8,714 nt of DNA from positions 1-8,714 of the forward strand of contig NZ_JOHY01000114.1 of NCBI RefSeq assembly GCF_000721495.1, in the 5' to 3' direction. The notes under the pieces are model-generated. The model was not told where the DNA came from and searched no databases. It saw nothing but the letters and a program-made list of their open reading frames with translations. The position numbers were made by a program, and so were the translations under genes. Shown piece by piece: positions 1 to 7,504 of this stretch (its first letter is position 1; every line of letters starts with the position of its first letter). This DNA comes from Streptomyces sp. NRRL F-5123 (GTDB lineage Bacteria > Actinomycetota > Actinomycetes > Streptomycetales > Streptomycetaceae).

Positions 1-1
1 T

Positions 2-1456
2 GTGGAGTTCGGCTCCCATGCCGGTGCGCTGGCTGCCCTGTCCGGAGAACAGCCACACCGTCCGCCCCGCCGCGACCGCCCCGCCCGGCGCCGTCACCAG
101 GTCCGGATGCGGCAGGCCGGCGGCCAGTGCGGCGACCGCCGCGACCCTCTCCTCCGCGCCCGAGCCGAGGACGACGGCCCGGCGCTCGAAGACCGCCCGG
201 GTCGTGGCGAGCGAACGCCCGACGGCTCCGGCGTCCGCGGCCGGTGACGTGCTCCCCGCCGCGAGGTGTTCGCCGAGCGCCGCGGCCATGGCACGCAGCG
301 CCTCGTCCGTACGGGCCGAGACCGGCCACGGTACGAGCCTCCCCGCGTCGTGGTCCGGCTCCGGGACGAACTCCGGTTCCGCGGGCCCCTGTTCGAGGAC
401 GAGGTGGGCGTTGGTGCCCGAGGCGCCGAAGGACGAGACCGCGGCGCGCCGGGGGCGTCCGGTGTCGGGCCAGTCGACGGCTTCCCTGAGGAGTTCGACT
501 CCGCCGGACCACTCGACGTGCGGGGTCGGTTCGTCGATGTGGAGACTCGCGGGCAGCCGTCCGTGCTGCATCGCCATGACCATCTTGATGACCCCGGCGA
601 CGCCCGCCGCGGCCTGTGTGTGGCCGATGTTGGACTTGACCGACCCCAGGAGGAGAGGCCGTTCCCGGTCCTGCCCGTACGTCGCCATGACCGCCTGCGC
701 CTCGATGGGGTCGCCGAGCTTCGTGCCCGTGCCGTGCGCCTCGACGGCATCGACGTCGGACGGCCGAAGCCCCGCCACCGCGAGTGCCTGCCGGATGACG
801 CGCTGCTGGGAGGGCCCGTTGGGGGCGGTCAGGCCGTTGCTGGCGCCGTCCTGGTTGACGGCCGAGCCGCGCAGCAGCGCCAGCACGCGGTGGCCGTTGC
901 GCCGCGCGTCCGACAGCCGCTCCAGCAGGACGAGCCCGGCGCCGTCGCCGAAGCCGGTGCCGTCGGCCGCCGCGGCGAAGGGCTTGCAGCGGCCGTCGGG
1001 CGCGAGGCCGCGCTGCCGGGAGAAGCCGGTGAAGACGTCGGGCGTGGCCAGGACGGTCACGCCGCCCGCGAGGGCGAGGTCGCACTCGCCCTGCCGCAGC
1101 GCCTGCGCGGCCAGGTGGATGGTGACGAGCGAGGACGAGCACGCGGTGTCGACCGTGACGGCCGGGCCCTGCAGCCCGAGCGTGTACGCGATGCGGCCCG
1201 CGATGATGCTGCTCGTCCCGGCCAGGTTGCCGTAGCCGTCCAGCCGCGGGTCACCGGGCGGCAGGCCGGTGCCGTAGTCGTGGTACATGACGCCCGTGTA
1301 GACGCCGGTCAGGCTGTCCTTGAGGCTCGTGGGGTCGATGTGCGCGCGCTCCAGGACCTCCCACGCGGTCTCCAGGACGATCCGCTGCTGCGGGTCCATG
1401 GCCAGGGCCTCGCGCGGGTTGATCCCGAAGAAGGCGGCGTCGAACCCGTCCGCGTC
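2..1456 (-). CDS. Continuation of the same PKS in another frame: module 2 KS2 (N-terminal gap) and start of AT2; runs off the left edge
   Basis: From 1456 down to the left edge a frame different from that of the 7347 gene encodes 485 codons of canonical KS and linker. It opens with [20 protein letters not shown] and continues to DTACSSS (Cys codon 1141-1139), HGTGT (His 736-734) and NIGHTQ (His 622-620). The Cys-to-His spacings are 135 and 173 codons, against 135 and 175 in KS1, so the catalytic part looks intact. The KS-AT linker follows, and AT2 begins with [13 protein letters not shown] at the edge. GQGSQR is more usual in malonyl-specific ATs, but the diagnostic GHSxG and HAFH/YASH sites lie outside the window. 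There is no ribosome binding site or docking helix, so this is not an independent gene but the downstream part of the broken PKS. An automatic caller might start it at a GTG such as 1501. Confidence 0.9.
792..823. repeat. Paralogous direct repeat, copy in KS2 (partner at 6389-6420 in KS1)
   Basis: This is the second copy of the 32-bp identical KS block, in the same orientation, coding for the same conserved peptide upstream of the KS2 HGTGT motif. Confidence 0.8.
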
Positions 1457-4400
1457 GGGAAGGGGCCCAGCACCTCGCGGCCACCGGCCACCAGCTCCCA
1501 CAGGTCCTCCGGCGAGGTCACCCCGCCCGGGAAGCGGCACGCCATCGCGACCACCGCGATCGGCTCGTCGGCGGGGCGGGCGCCCGGCTGGACCGGGGCC
1601 CGTACCGCGGCGGACGTCCCCGCGGAAAGGCGTTCCGCCAGCTCGGCGGCCAGGGCCTGCGGGGTGGGGTGGTCGAAGACCAGGGTCGCGGGCAGCCGCA
1701 GCCCCGTCGCGGCCGCGAGGCGGTTGCGCAGCTCGACCGCGGTGAGCGAGTCGAAGCCCAGCTCCTTGAAGGCGGTGCCGTCGGGCACGGCGGCCTCCGA
1801 GGAGTGGCCCAGCACCACGGCCGCGGTCCTGCGCACCGTCGTGAGCAGCAACTCCCGCCGCCCCTCGGCGTCCAGCGCGGCCAGTTGCCCTGCAAGCGCG
1901 GACCCCGCGGCGGCGTCCAGGTCCGCGGCGCGGCGGCGGGCGGGGCGGGCCAGCGCGCGCAGCACCGCCGGACCGTCGGGGTCGAGGCGCGCGGTGTCGA
2001 GGTCTGCGGCCACCACGACCGGGTGGCCGGTGCGCAGTGCGGCGTCGAAGAGCCGCAGCCCGTGCGGTGTCGCCAGCGGGCGCATGCCGAGCGAGCCGAG
2101 CCGGGAGAGGCCCGCCCCGGTGAGGTGCCCGGTCATGGCCGACGTCTGCTCCCACAGCGACCACGCGATGCCCGTCCCCGGCAGCCCCGCCGCGCGTCGG
2201 CGCGCCACGAGGGCGTCCGTCCACGCGTTGGCGGCGGCGTAGCCGGCCTGCCCGGCGTTGCCGACGACGCCGGAGGCGGAGGAGAAGACCGCGAAGAGGC
2301 GCAGCGGCGCCGTACGGGTCAGGTCGTCCAGATGCCGCGCCGCGGTGGCTTTCGGCGCCCACACCCGGGCGAGGCGCCCGGCGTCCCAGGACTCCACGAG
2401 GGCGTCGTCGATCACGCCCGCGGCATGCACGACGCCGATGAGCGGTCGGTCGGCCGGGATCGCGCCGAGGACGCGGGCGAGCGCGGTGTGATCGGCCGCG
2501 TCGACCGCGACCGCCTCCGCCTCCGCCCCCGACTCGGCGATACGGGCCAGCAGTTCGGCCGCGCCCGGGGCGTCGGCGCCGCGCCGCGACAGCAGCAGCA
2601 GGCGCCGGGCGCCGTACGCGCGCACCAGGTGCTCCGCGAGCGCGCCGCCCAGCACCCCGGTCCCGCCCGACACCACGACGGTGCCGTCCGACAGGTCCAC
2701 CGGGTCGGCCGCCGCGGGCGCGGCGGTACGCACCAGGCGCGGAACGAGCGTGCGGCCCGCGCGGAGGGCGGCCTGCGGCTCGCCGGGGTCCGCGCACGCC
2801 CGTACGGCGGCGGCCAGGTCGTCGTCCGCGGCCAGGTCCACCAGCGCGAACCGGCCCGGATGTTCCGCCTGCACCGCGCGGACCAGGCCCCACACCGCGG
2901 CGCCGCCCGGCTCGGCGGCCGGGTCCCCGCCGCCCGTCGCGACCGCCCCGCGGGTGACCAGCACCAGCCGCGACCCGGCCCAGTGGTCCTCGGCCAGCCA
3001 TGCCCGTATCAGGGCCAGCACGCCTTCCACGACGCCCTGACCGCCGTCGGGGTCCGCCGGCACGGGGTGGACGACGACCGGCGGCGGCTCGGTGCCCGCG
3101 TCCGTCGCGGCGAGGAGCGCGCCGAGGTCGGAGTATGCGCCCGGGCCGCCTGCCGCTGCCGGTGAGCCGGGCGCGTCCGCGCTGTTGGCGCCGGTCCCGG
3201 CGCGGCTCTCCGCGGAACGAGGGCGCGTCGTGGTGGGGCGGGGTGGGGGGACGGTGGTGGCGGTCGGTGTGTGGGTGTCGTCCGTGCGGGGACCGGTGGT
3301 GCGGGCTGTGTTGCCGTCGTCGGACGGCGGCGGCGTCGGCAGGTCCGGGTCTGGGCCGGTCGTGGCGGGGCGGGGCCGGGCGACCTTGCCGGCACCCGGC
3401 ACGTCCGCACCGTCCGTGTCGGCGTTGCTGCCCGCGGATCGGTGCGTTTGCGTCGCGTTCTCCCCGGCGTCGTGGCCGGCGGTACCGGCGGCGGGCCGCG
3501 CGTTCGCCGTCCACGTGTCGTCGTGGCCCGCGGGGCGCAGCCCGTGGCCGGGGTCGTGCTGGGCGCCGCCCACCACGGCCCACTCCGCGGCGGGTGCGGC
3601 CGCCTCCGCCGCCGGGGGCAGCGGCACCCACTCCAGCGCGAACAGCCCTTCCACCGCCCGTTCGCCCGCCGCCCGCAACTCGGCGGCCTGCGCGGGGCGT
3701 ACGGCGACGCAGTCGGCAGACAGCACCGGGGCGCCCGAGGGGTCGGTGAGGGTGAGGCGGCGCCCGCCGGGGGCGGGGGAGAGGCGGACGCGGACGCGCC
3801 GCGCGCCCGTCGCCCGCACCGTCACGCCGCTCCAGGCGAAGGGCAGCCACACCTGACCCGGCTCGGCCCCCTCGCGCCCTTCCGCGTCGAGCAGCACGGG
3901 GTGCAGGGCCGCGTCCAGCAGGGCCGGGTGGATGCCGAAGCGGTCGGCGCCCTCCCCGGCGGCCTCGGGGAGCAGGGCCTCGCCGAGCAGGTCGTCGCCG
4001 TCCCGCCAGGCCGCCGTCAGACCGCGGAAGGCCGGGCCGTAGCCGTAACCCTCCTCGGCGGCCCGCCCGTAGAGGCCGGCGACGTCCAGCGGCCGCGCGG
4101 TCGGCGGCGGCCACGCCCCCGCCGGGTCCTGCGCCGGAGCGGGCTCTTCGGCGGGGGCGAGCGTGCCCTCGGCGTGGCGCAGCCACGCGCCGGGGGCGGG
4201 CGTGTCGGGGCCGTCCGGGCAGGTGTGCACCTCGACCGTGCGCCGCCCCGAGGCGTCCGCCGCGCCCGCCGTGACCCGTACCCGCAGTGCGCCCGCGTCC
4301 GGCAGCACGACCGGCACCTGCAGCGCCAGCTCCTCCACCCCGCCGCACCCGGCCTCGTGCGCGGCCTGGAGCGCCCACTCGACGAGCGCGGCCCCCGGCA

Positions 4401-7347
4401 GCAGCACGGTGCCGCCCACGGCGTGGTCGGCGAGCCAGCCGGAGGCGCCGCCCCGCAGCCGCCCGGTCAGCACCAGCCCGCCGTCCGGCAGCGGCACCGC
4501 GGCGGGCAGCAGCGGATGGTCCACCGCCCGCACTCCGGCGGCGGACACGTCACCCGTGCCGGCCGTCCCGGCGGGCACCCAGTAGCGGCGCCGCTGGAAG
4601 GGGTAGGTGGGCAGGGTGACGTGGCGGCGCGGCCGGTCGTCCCGGCCGAGCCACGGGCGCCAGTCGACGTCGAGCCCGGCGGTGTGCGCCTGCGCGAGCG
4701 CGAGGGCGAGCTGCCGCTCGCCGCCCTGGTCGCGCCGCAGGGTGGCGAGGGAGGTGGCGGCGGTCCCGGCGTCCTCGAAGATCTCCTGGAGGCTCGCGGC
4801 CAACACCGGGTGCGGGTTGCACTGCACGAAGGTGCGGTAGCCGTCGGCGAGCAGCCGGTCCACTGTGGCGGCGAAGCGGACCGGGCGGCGCAGGTTGTCG
4901 AACCAGTAGCCGGTGTCCAGCGCGGTCGTGCCGAGCCGCCCCGCGGTGACGGTGGAGTAGAAGGCGACGGCGGACTCCGCGGGCGCCACGCCGTCCAGCG
5001 CCGCCAGGATGTCGTCGCGGACGCGGTCCACGTGCGGGCCGTGCGAGGCGTACTCGACGTCGATCGTGCGGGTGCGCGCCCCGCGCTCCTCCGCGGCGGC
5101 CAGCACCGCGGCCACGCCCGGGGGCGGGCCCGACACCACCGTGGAGCGCGGCCCGTTGACCGCGGCGACGGCGACGTCCGCGGCGGCCGGGCCGAGAGCG
5201 CCGATCAGCTCCGCGGTGTCCTCGGAGCCGAGGGTGAGGGACGCCATCGCGCCGTGCCCGATGAGCGGGGCGAGCGCCCTGCCGCGCAGTGCGATGATCC
5301 GCGCCGCGTCGTCCAGGCCCAGCGCCCCGGCCACGCACGCGGCGGCGACCTCGCCCTGGGAGTGCCCGACGACGGCGGCCGGGGTGATGCCGAAGCTCTC
5401 CCACACCGCGGCCAGCGACACGTGCACGGCCCACAGGGCGGGCTGGATCACGTCCTCCCGGTGCGGGGCCCCTGCCGTACCCGTACCGCGCAGCACGTCG
5501 GTCAGCGACCAGTCGACGTACGGGGAGAGGGCCTGCTCGCACTCCGCGACGCGGGCGGCGAAGACCGGTGAGCAGTCGAGGAGTTCGCGGCCCATGCCGG
5601 GCCATTGAGCACCCTGGCCGGGGAAGACGAAGACCGGGCCGGGGCCGGTGGCGCCCGCCGTGCCCGTCACGACGGCCGGATCCGGCTCGCCCGCGGCCAA
5701 CCGGGCGAGCCCGTCGCGCAGTTCGGCCCGGTCCGCGCCGAGCACCACGGCCCGCTGCTCGAAGCGGGCCCGCCCGGTCGCGAGCACCCGGCCGACCTCC
5801 ACCGGGTCCTCCTCGCACCCGGCGAGATCGCGTGCCTGCTCCGCCAGCGCGGCGGTGTCCCGCGCCGACAGCACCCACGGCACGAGCGTGCTGCGCACCG
5901 CCGCCGGGGCCGCGGCCGTGTTCGACTCGTCCCGCCCGGCCGGCTCCGGGGCCTCCTCGACCGGGCCCTCCACGGCCTCTTCCACGATCAGATGCGCGTT
6001 GGTGCCCGAGACCCCGAACGACGACACGCCGGCCCGCCGCGGATGGTCCGTACGCGGCCAGTCCACCGGCTCGGTCACCAGCCGCACGGCCCCCGACGTC
6101 CAGTCGACGTGCGGGGTCGGCTCGTCGACGTGCAGCGTCGCGGGGAAGACGCCGTGCCGGATCGCCATCACCGTCTTGATGACGCCCGCGACACCGGCCG
6201 CCGCCTGGGTGTGCCCGATGTTGGACTTGACCGAGCCGAGCAGCAGCGGCCGGTCCGCGGGCCGCTGCGCCCCGTACGTCGCGTGCAGCGCGTCGGCCTC
6301 GATCGGGTCGCCGAGCCGGGTACCCGTCCCGTGCGCCTCGACGGCGTCCACCTCGGCGGACGACAGGCCCGCGGAGACGAGGGCCTGGCGGATGACGCGC
6401 TGCTGGGAGGGCCCGTTGGGCGCGGTGATGCCGTTGCTCGCACCGTCCTGGTTGACCGCGGAGCCGCGGATGACGGCGAGCACCGGGTGGCCGTTGCGGC
6501 GGGCGTCCGACAGACGCTCCAGCAGGATCAGCCCGGCGCCCTCCCCCCAGCCGGTGCCGTCCGCCGCCGCCGCGAAGGGTTTGCAGCGGCCGTCCGCGGA
6601 CAGCGCGCGCTGGCGCGCGAAGCCCGTGAAGACCGCGGGCGTCGCCATGATCGTCACCCCGCCCGCCACCGCGAGGGAGCACTCGCCGCGGCGCAGTGCC
6701 TGCATCCCCAAATGCATCGCCACCAGCGACGCGGAGCATGCCGTCTCCACCGTCAGGGCCGGGCCTTCGAGCCCGAAGGTGTACGAGAGCCGTCCCGACA
6801 GCATGCTCGGCGCCGCGCCCGCGTAGCCCTCGGACTCCTTGAGGACCGGGGCGCCCGACGTCGTCGTGCCGATGGTCGCCGCCCCGACGAAGACGCCCGT
6901 GCGGCTGCCGCGCAGGCCCGTCGCGTCCAGGCCCGCGCGCTCGAACAGCTCCCACGCCACCTCCAGCAGCTTGCGCTGCTGCGGGTCGACGGCCAGCGCC
7001 TCGCGCGGGCTGATCCCGAAGAAGCCCGCGTCGAACCGGTCGGCGTCGTGCAGGAAGCCGCCCTCGCGGGTGTACGTCGTCCCCGGGTGGTCCGGGTCCG
7101 GGTGGTACAGCCCCGCGAGGTCCCAGCCGCGGTCCGCGGGGAAGGGCCCGACCGCGTCCCCGCCGCCGGCCACCAGCTCCCACAGCTCCTCCGGCGAGGC
7201 CACGCCGCCGGGGAAACGGCAGGACATCGCGACGATCGCGACGGGCTCGCGGTCCCGGTCCTCCACCTCGCGCAGTCGCCGCCGCGTGTCGTGCAGATCC
7301 GTCGCCACACGCTTGAGGTAGTCGACAAGCCTCTGGTCGTCGGGCAT
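1309..7347 (-). CDS. Type I modular polyketide synthase: docking domain, module KS-AT-DH-KR-ACP, then the start of a second KS, broken by a frameshift
   Basis: As written it encodes 2012 residues, of which about 1964 are genuine. The ATG start is supported by GGAGG 12 nt upstream and by an N-terminal coiled-coil docking helix (residues 1-33, [14 protein letters not shown]). KS1 (about 34-456) has active-site Cys204 in ETACSAS, His339 in HGTGT and His379 in NIGHTQ. AT1 (about 572-870) starts FPGQGAQW, has Ser663 in GHSQGE and YASH at 766-769, pointing to methylmalonyl-CoA. The post-AT linker ends [11 protein letters not shown] near 923. DH (about 944-1215) has His975 in HxxxGxxxxP, GYGYGPAF, and Asp1145 in DAALHP. 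The KR region (about 1232-1800) carries a 141-residue low-complexity insertion, then SGGTGVLGG (1560-1568), IDD (1646-1648, B-type), Lys1666, Ser1690, Tyr1703 and Asn1707. The ACP Ser is 1867. There is no ER. KS2 begins near 1928 and the frame is lost after Pro1964, so the last 48 residues are not native. The predicted step adds one methylmalonyl unit and leaves an alpha-methyl enoyl thioester. Confidence 0.95.
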   Translation of the reverse strand: MPDDQRLVDYLKRVATDLHDTRRRLREVEDRDREPVAIVAMSCRFPGGVASPEELWELVAGGGDAVGPFPADRGWDLAGLYHPDPDHPGTTYTREGGFLHDADRFDAGFFGISPREALAVDPQQRKLLEVAWELFERAGLDATGLRGSRTGVFVGAATIGTTTSGAPVLKESEGYAGAAPSMLSGRLSYTFGLEGPALTVETACSASLVAMHLGMQALRRGECSLAVAGGVTIMATPAVFTGFARQRALSADGRCKPFAAAADGTGWGEGAGLILLERLSDARRNGHPVLAVIRGSAVNQDGASNGITAPNGPSQQRVIRQALVSAGLSSAEVDAVEAHGTGTRLGDPIEADALHATYGAQRPADRPLLLGSVKSNIGHTQAAAGVAGVIKTVMAIRHGVFPATLHVDEPTPHVDWTSGAVRLVTEPVDWPRTDHPRRAGVSSFGVSGTNAHLIVEEAVEGPVEEAPEPAGRDESNTAAAPAAVRSTLVPWVLSARDTAALAEQARDLAGCEEDPVEVGRVLATGRARFEQRAVVLGADRAELRDGLARLAAGEPDPAVVTGTAGATGPGPVFVFPGQGAQWPGMGRELLDCSPVFAARVAECEQALSPYVDWSLTDVLRGTGTAGAPHREDVIQPALWAVHVSLAAVWESFGITPAAVVGHSQGEVAAACVAGALGLDDAARIIALRGRALAPLIGHGAMASLTLGSEDTAELIGALGPAAADVAVAAVNGPRSTVVSGPPPGVAAVLAAAEERGARTRTIDVEYASHGPHVDRVRDDILAALDGVAPAESAVAFYSTVTAGRLGTTALDTGYWFDNLRRPVRFAATVDRLLADGYRTFVQCNPHPVLAASLQEIFEDAGTAATSLATLRRDQGGERQLALALAQAHTAGLDVDWRPWLGRDDRPRRHVTLPTYPFQRRRYWVPAGTAGTGDVSAAGVRAVDHPLLPAAVPLPDGGLVLTGRLRGGASGWLADHAVGGTVLLPGAALVEWALQAAHEAGCGGVEELALQVPVVLPDAGALRVRVTAGAADASGRRTVEVHTCPDGPDTPAPGAWLRHAEGTLAPAEEPAPAQDPAGAWPPPTARPLDVAGLYGRAAEEGYGYGPAFRGLTAAWRDGDDLLGEALLPEAAGEGADRFGIHPALLDAALHPVLLDAEGREGAEPGQVWLPFAWSGVTVRATGARRVRVRLSPAPGGRRLTLTDPSGAPVLSADCVAVRPAQAAELRAAGERAVEGLFALEWVPLPPAAEAAAPAAEWAVVGGAQHDPGHGLRPAGHDDTWTANARPAAGTAGHDAGENATQTHRSAGSNADTDGADVPGAGKVARPRPATTGPDPDLPTPPPSDDGNTARTTGPRTDDTHTPTATTVPPPRPTTTRPRSAESRAGTGANSADAPGSPAAAGGPGAYSDLGALLAATDAGTEPPPVVVHPVPADPDGGQGVVEGVLALIRAWLAEDHWAGSRLVLVTRGAVATGGGDPAAEPGGAAVWGLVRAVQAEHPGRFALVDLAADDDLAAAVRACADPGEPQAALRAGRTLVPRLVRTAAPAAADPVDLSDGTVVVSGGTGVLGGALAEHLVRAYGARRLLLLSRRGADAPGAAELLARIAESGAEAEAVAVDAADHTALARVLGAIPADRPLIGVVHAAGVIDDALVESWDAGRLARVWAPKATAARHLDDLTRTAPLRLFAVFSSASGVVGNAGQAGYAAANAWTDALVARRRAAGLPGTGIAWSLWEQTSAMTGHLTGAGLSRLGSLGMRPLATPHGLRLFDAALRTGHPVVVAADLDTARLDPDGPAVLRALARPARRRAADLDAAAGSALAGQLAALDAEGRRELLLTTVRRTAAVVLGHSSEAAVPDGTAFKELGFDSLTAVELRNRLAAATGLRLPATLVFDHPTPQALAAELAERLSAGTSAAVRAPVQPGARPADEPIAVVAMACRFPGGVTSPEDLWELVAGGREVLGPFPTRTGSTPPSSGSTRARPWPWTRSSGSSWRPRGRSWSARTSTPRASRTA
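1456..1458 (-). other. Frameshift/deletion junction inside KS2
   Basis: KS2 reads correctly to VLGPFP in the frame of the 7347 start, then correctly again from DADGFD, whose first base is the last base of the preceding Pro codon. In KS1 the same two landmarks are separated by exactly 90 nt (30 residues containing RGWD and GGFL, 7137-7048). KS2 therefore lacks 91 nt relative to KS1 and changes frame. It could be one 91-nt deletion, or a 90-nt in-frame loss plus a one-base error at the G-poor join. What is missing is a conserved N-terminal part of the KS, so the domain would be damaged even if the frame were restored. Confidence 0.85.
3139..3561 (-). other. Low-complexity, probably disordered 141-residue insertion in the module 1 KR region (residues 1263-1403)
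   Basis: It lies between the first strand of the KR structural subdomain (EWAVVGG, Trp1256) and the point where normal KR sequence resumes ([10 protein letters not shown], from 1404). The segment is rich in Thr, Pro, Asp, Ala, Gly and Asn, has few hydrophobic residues, and contains Pro runs and Thr-rich stretches. Codon choice is looser than in the flanks: CAA, CGA, ACA, CCA, CCT and CGT all occur here, which fits weak constraint. The reading frame is open through it, so it is part of the protein rather than a separate element. No known domain is recognised. Confidence 0.75.
6389..6420. repeat. Paralogous direct repeat, copy in KS1 (partner at 792-823 in KS2)
   Basis: A 32-bp block is identical between KS1 (6389-6420) and KS2 (792-823). 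It encodes the [12 protein letters not shown] part of the KS. It sits in about 1.1 kb of generally similar KS sequence repeated about 5.6 kb apart in direct orientation. Such blocks are natural sites for homologous recombination and for assembly errors. Confidence 0.8.
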
Positions 7348-7359
7348 GGTCGGTCACGG

Positions 7360-7364
7360 CCTCC
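7360..7364 (-). promoter_or_regulatory. Ribosome binding site for the PKS gene starting at 7347
   Basis: GGAGG on the coding strand lies 12 nt before the ATG at 7347-7345. The spacing is slightly long. It supports the ATG that gives the docking helix at residue 1. A nearby GTG at 7357 is out of frame with the PKS. Confidence 0.65.
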
Positions 7365-7368
7365 ACAC

Positions 7369-7398
7369 GTGTCGGAGCGGGTGGTGTCGGAGCGGGTG
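7369..7398. repeat. Perfect 15-bp tandem duplication next to the ribosome binding site
   Basis: GTGTCGGAGCGGGTG occurs at 7369-7383 and again, identically and directly adjacent, at 7384-7398. It lies just upstream of the GGAGG of the downstream PKS gene. It could be a recent slippage duplication; no function is evident. Confidence 0.85.
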
Positions 7399-7430
7399 CC
7401 GCAGCGTCAGCAGCGGCGGCGGTGCGGTTC

Positions 7431-7490
7431 CGGGTCCTGTTGCGGGTCCGGTCGCGGTGCCGGTTGCGGTCCTGGTCGTGGTGCCGGTCC
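7431..7490. repeat. Five degenerate 12-bp tandem units in the intergenic gap
   Basis: On the plus strand the units are 7431-7442, 7443-7454, 7455-7466, 7467-7478 and 7479-7490. They are variants of CGGTCCTGGTCG; examples are CGGGTCCGGTCG and CGGTGCCGGTTG. Each unit differs from the consensus at a few positions. It looks like a small minisatellite, which could expand or contract by slippage. Confidence 0.65.
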
Positions 7491-7504
7491 TGGCGGGCCG
7501 GGCG

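Larger units (their letters stand above)
7348..7504 (-). other. Intergenic gap between two PKS subunit genes
   Basis: This is 157 bp between the TGA of the upstream subunit and the ATG of the next. PKS genes in one operon often overlap or nearly touch, so the gap is fairly wide. It contains two short repeat structures and a ribosome binding site. I see no convincing promoter and no strong terminator hairpin followed by T residues, so the genes are probably co-transcribed. The frame of the upstream gene stays open across the gap, but the product is Arg/His-rich and unlike PKS sequence. Confidence 0.7.

Noticed and set aside
2..1501. Separate short PKS gene starting at a GTG near 1501
   Set aside because: There is no ribosome binding site or docking helix, and the first codons before 1456 are out of frame with KS sequence. 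It reads better as the continuation of the broken PKS.
266..2242. 658-codon plus-strand open frame
   Set aside because: It is antisense to KS2, the ACP and the end of the KR, which carry all expected catalytic motifs on the minus strand.
3271..5571. 766-codon plus-strand open frame
   Set aside because: It is antisense to AT-DH-KR coding sequence, with Arg/Gly/Val-biased composition and no recognisable domain. Long antisense frames are expected at this GC content.
4550..7366. 938-codon minus-strand open frame overlapping the PKS
   Set aside because: It is in another frame of the KS-AT region, its product is Arg/Gly/Ala-rich without any domain, and the overlapping frame gives perfect KS and AT motifs. 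It is a high-GC shadow.
7400..7504. Promoter or rho-independent terminator in the gap
   Set aside because: No clear -10/-35 pair and no stem-loop followed by T residues could be found; the repeats explain most of the sequence.
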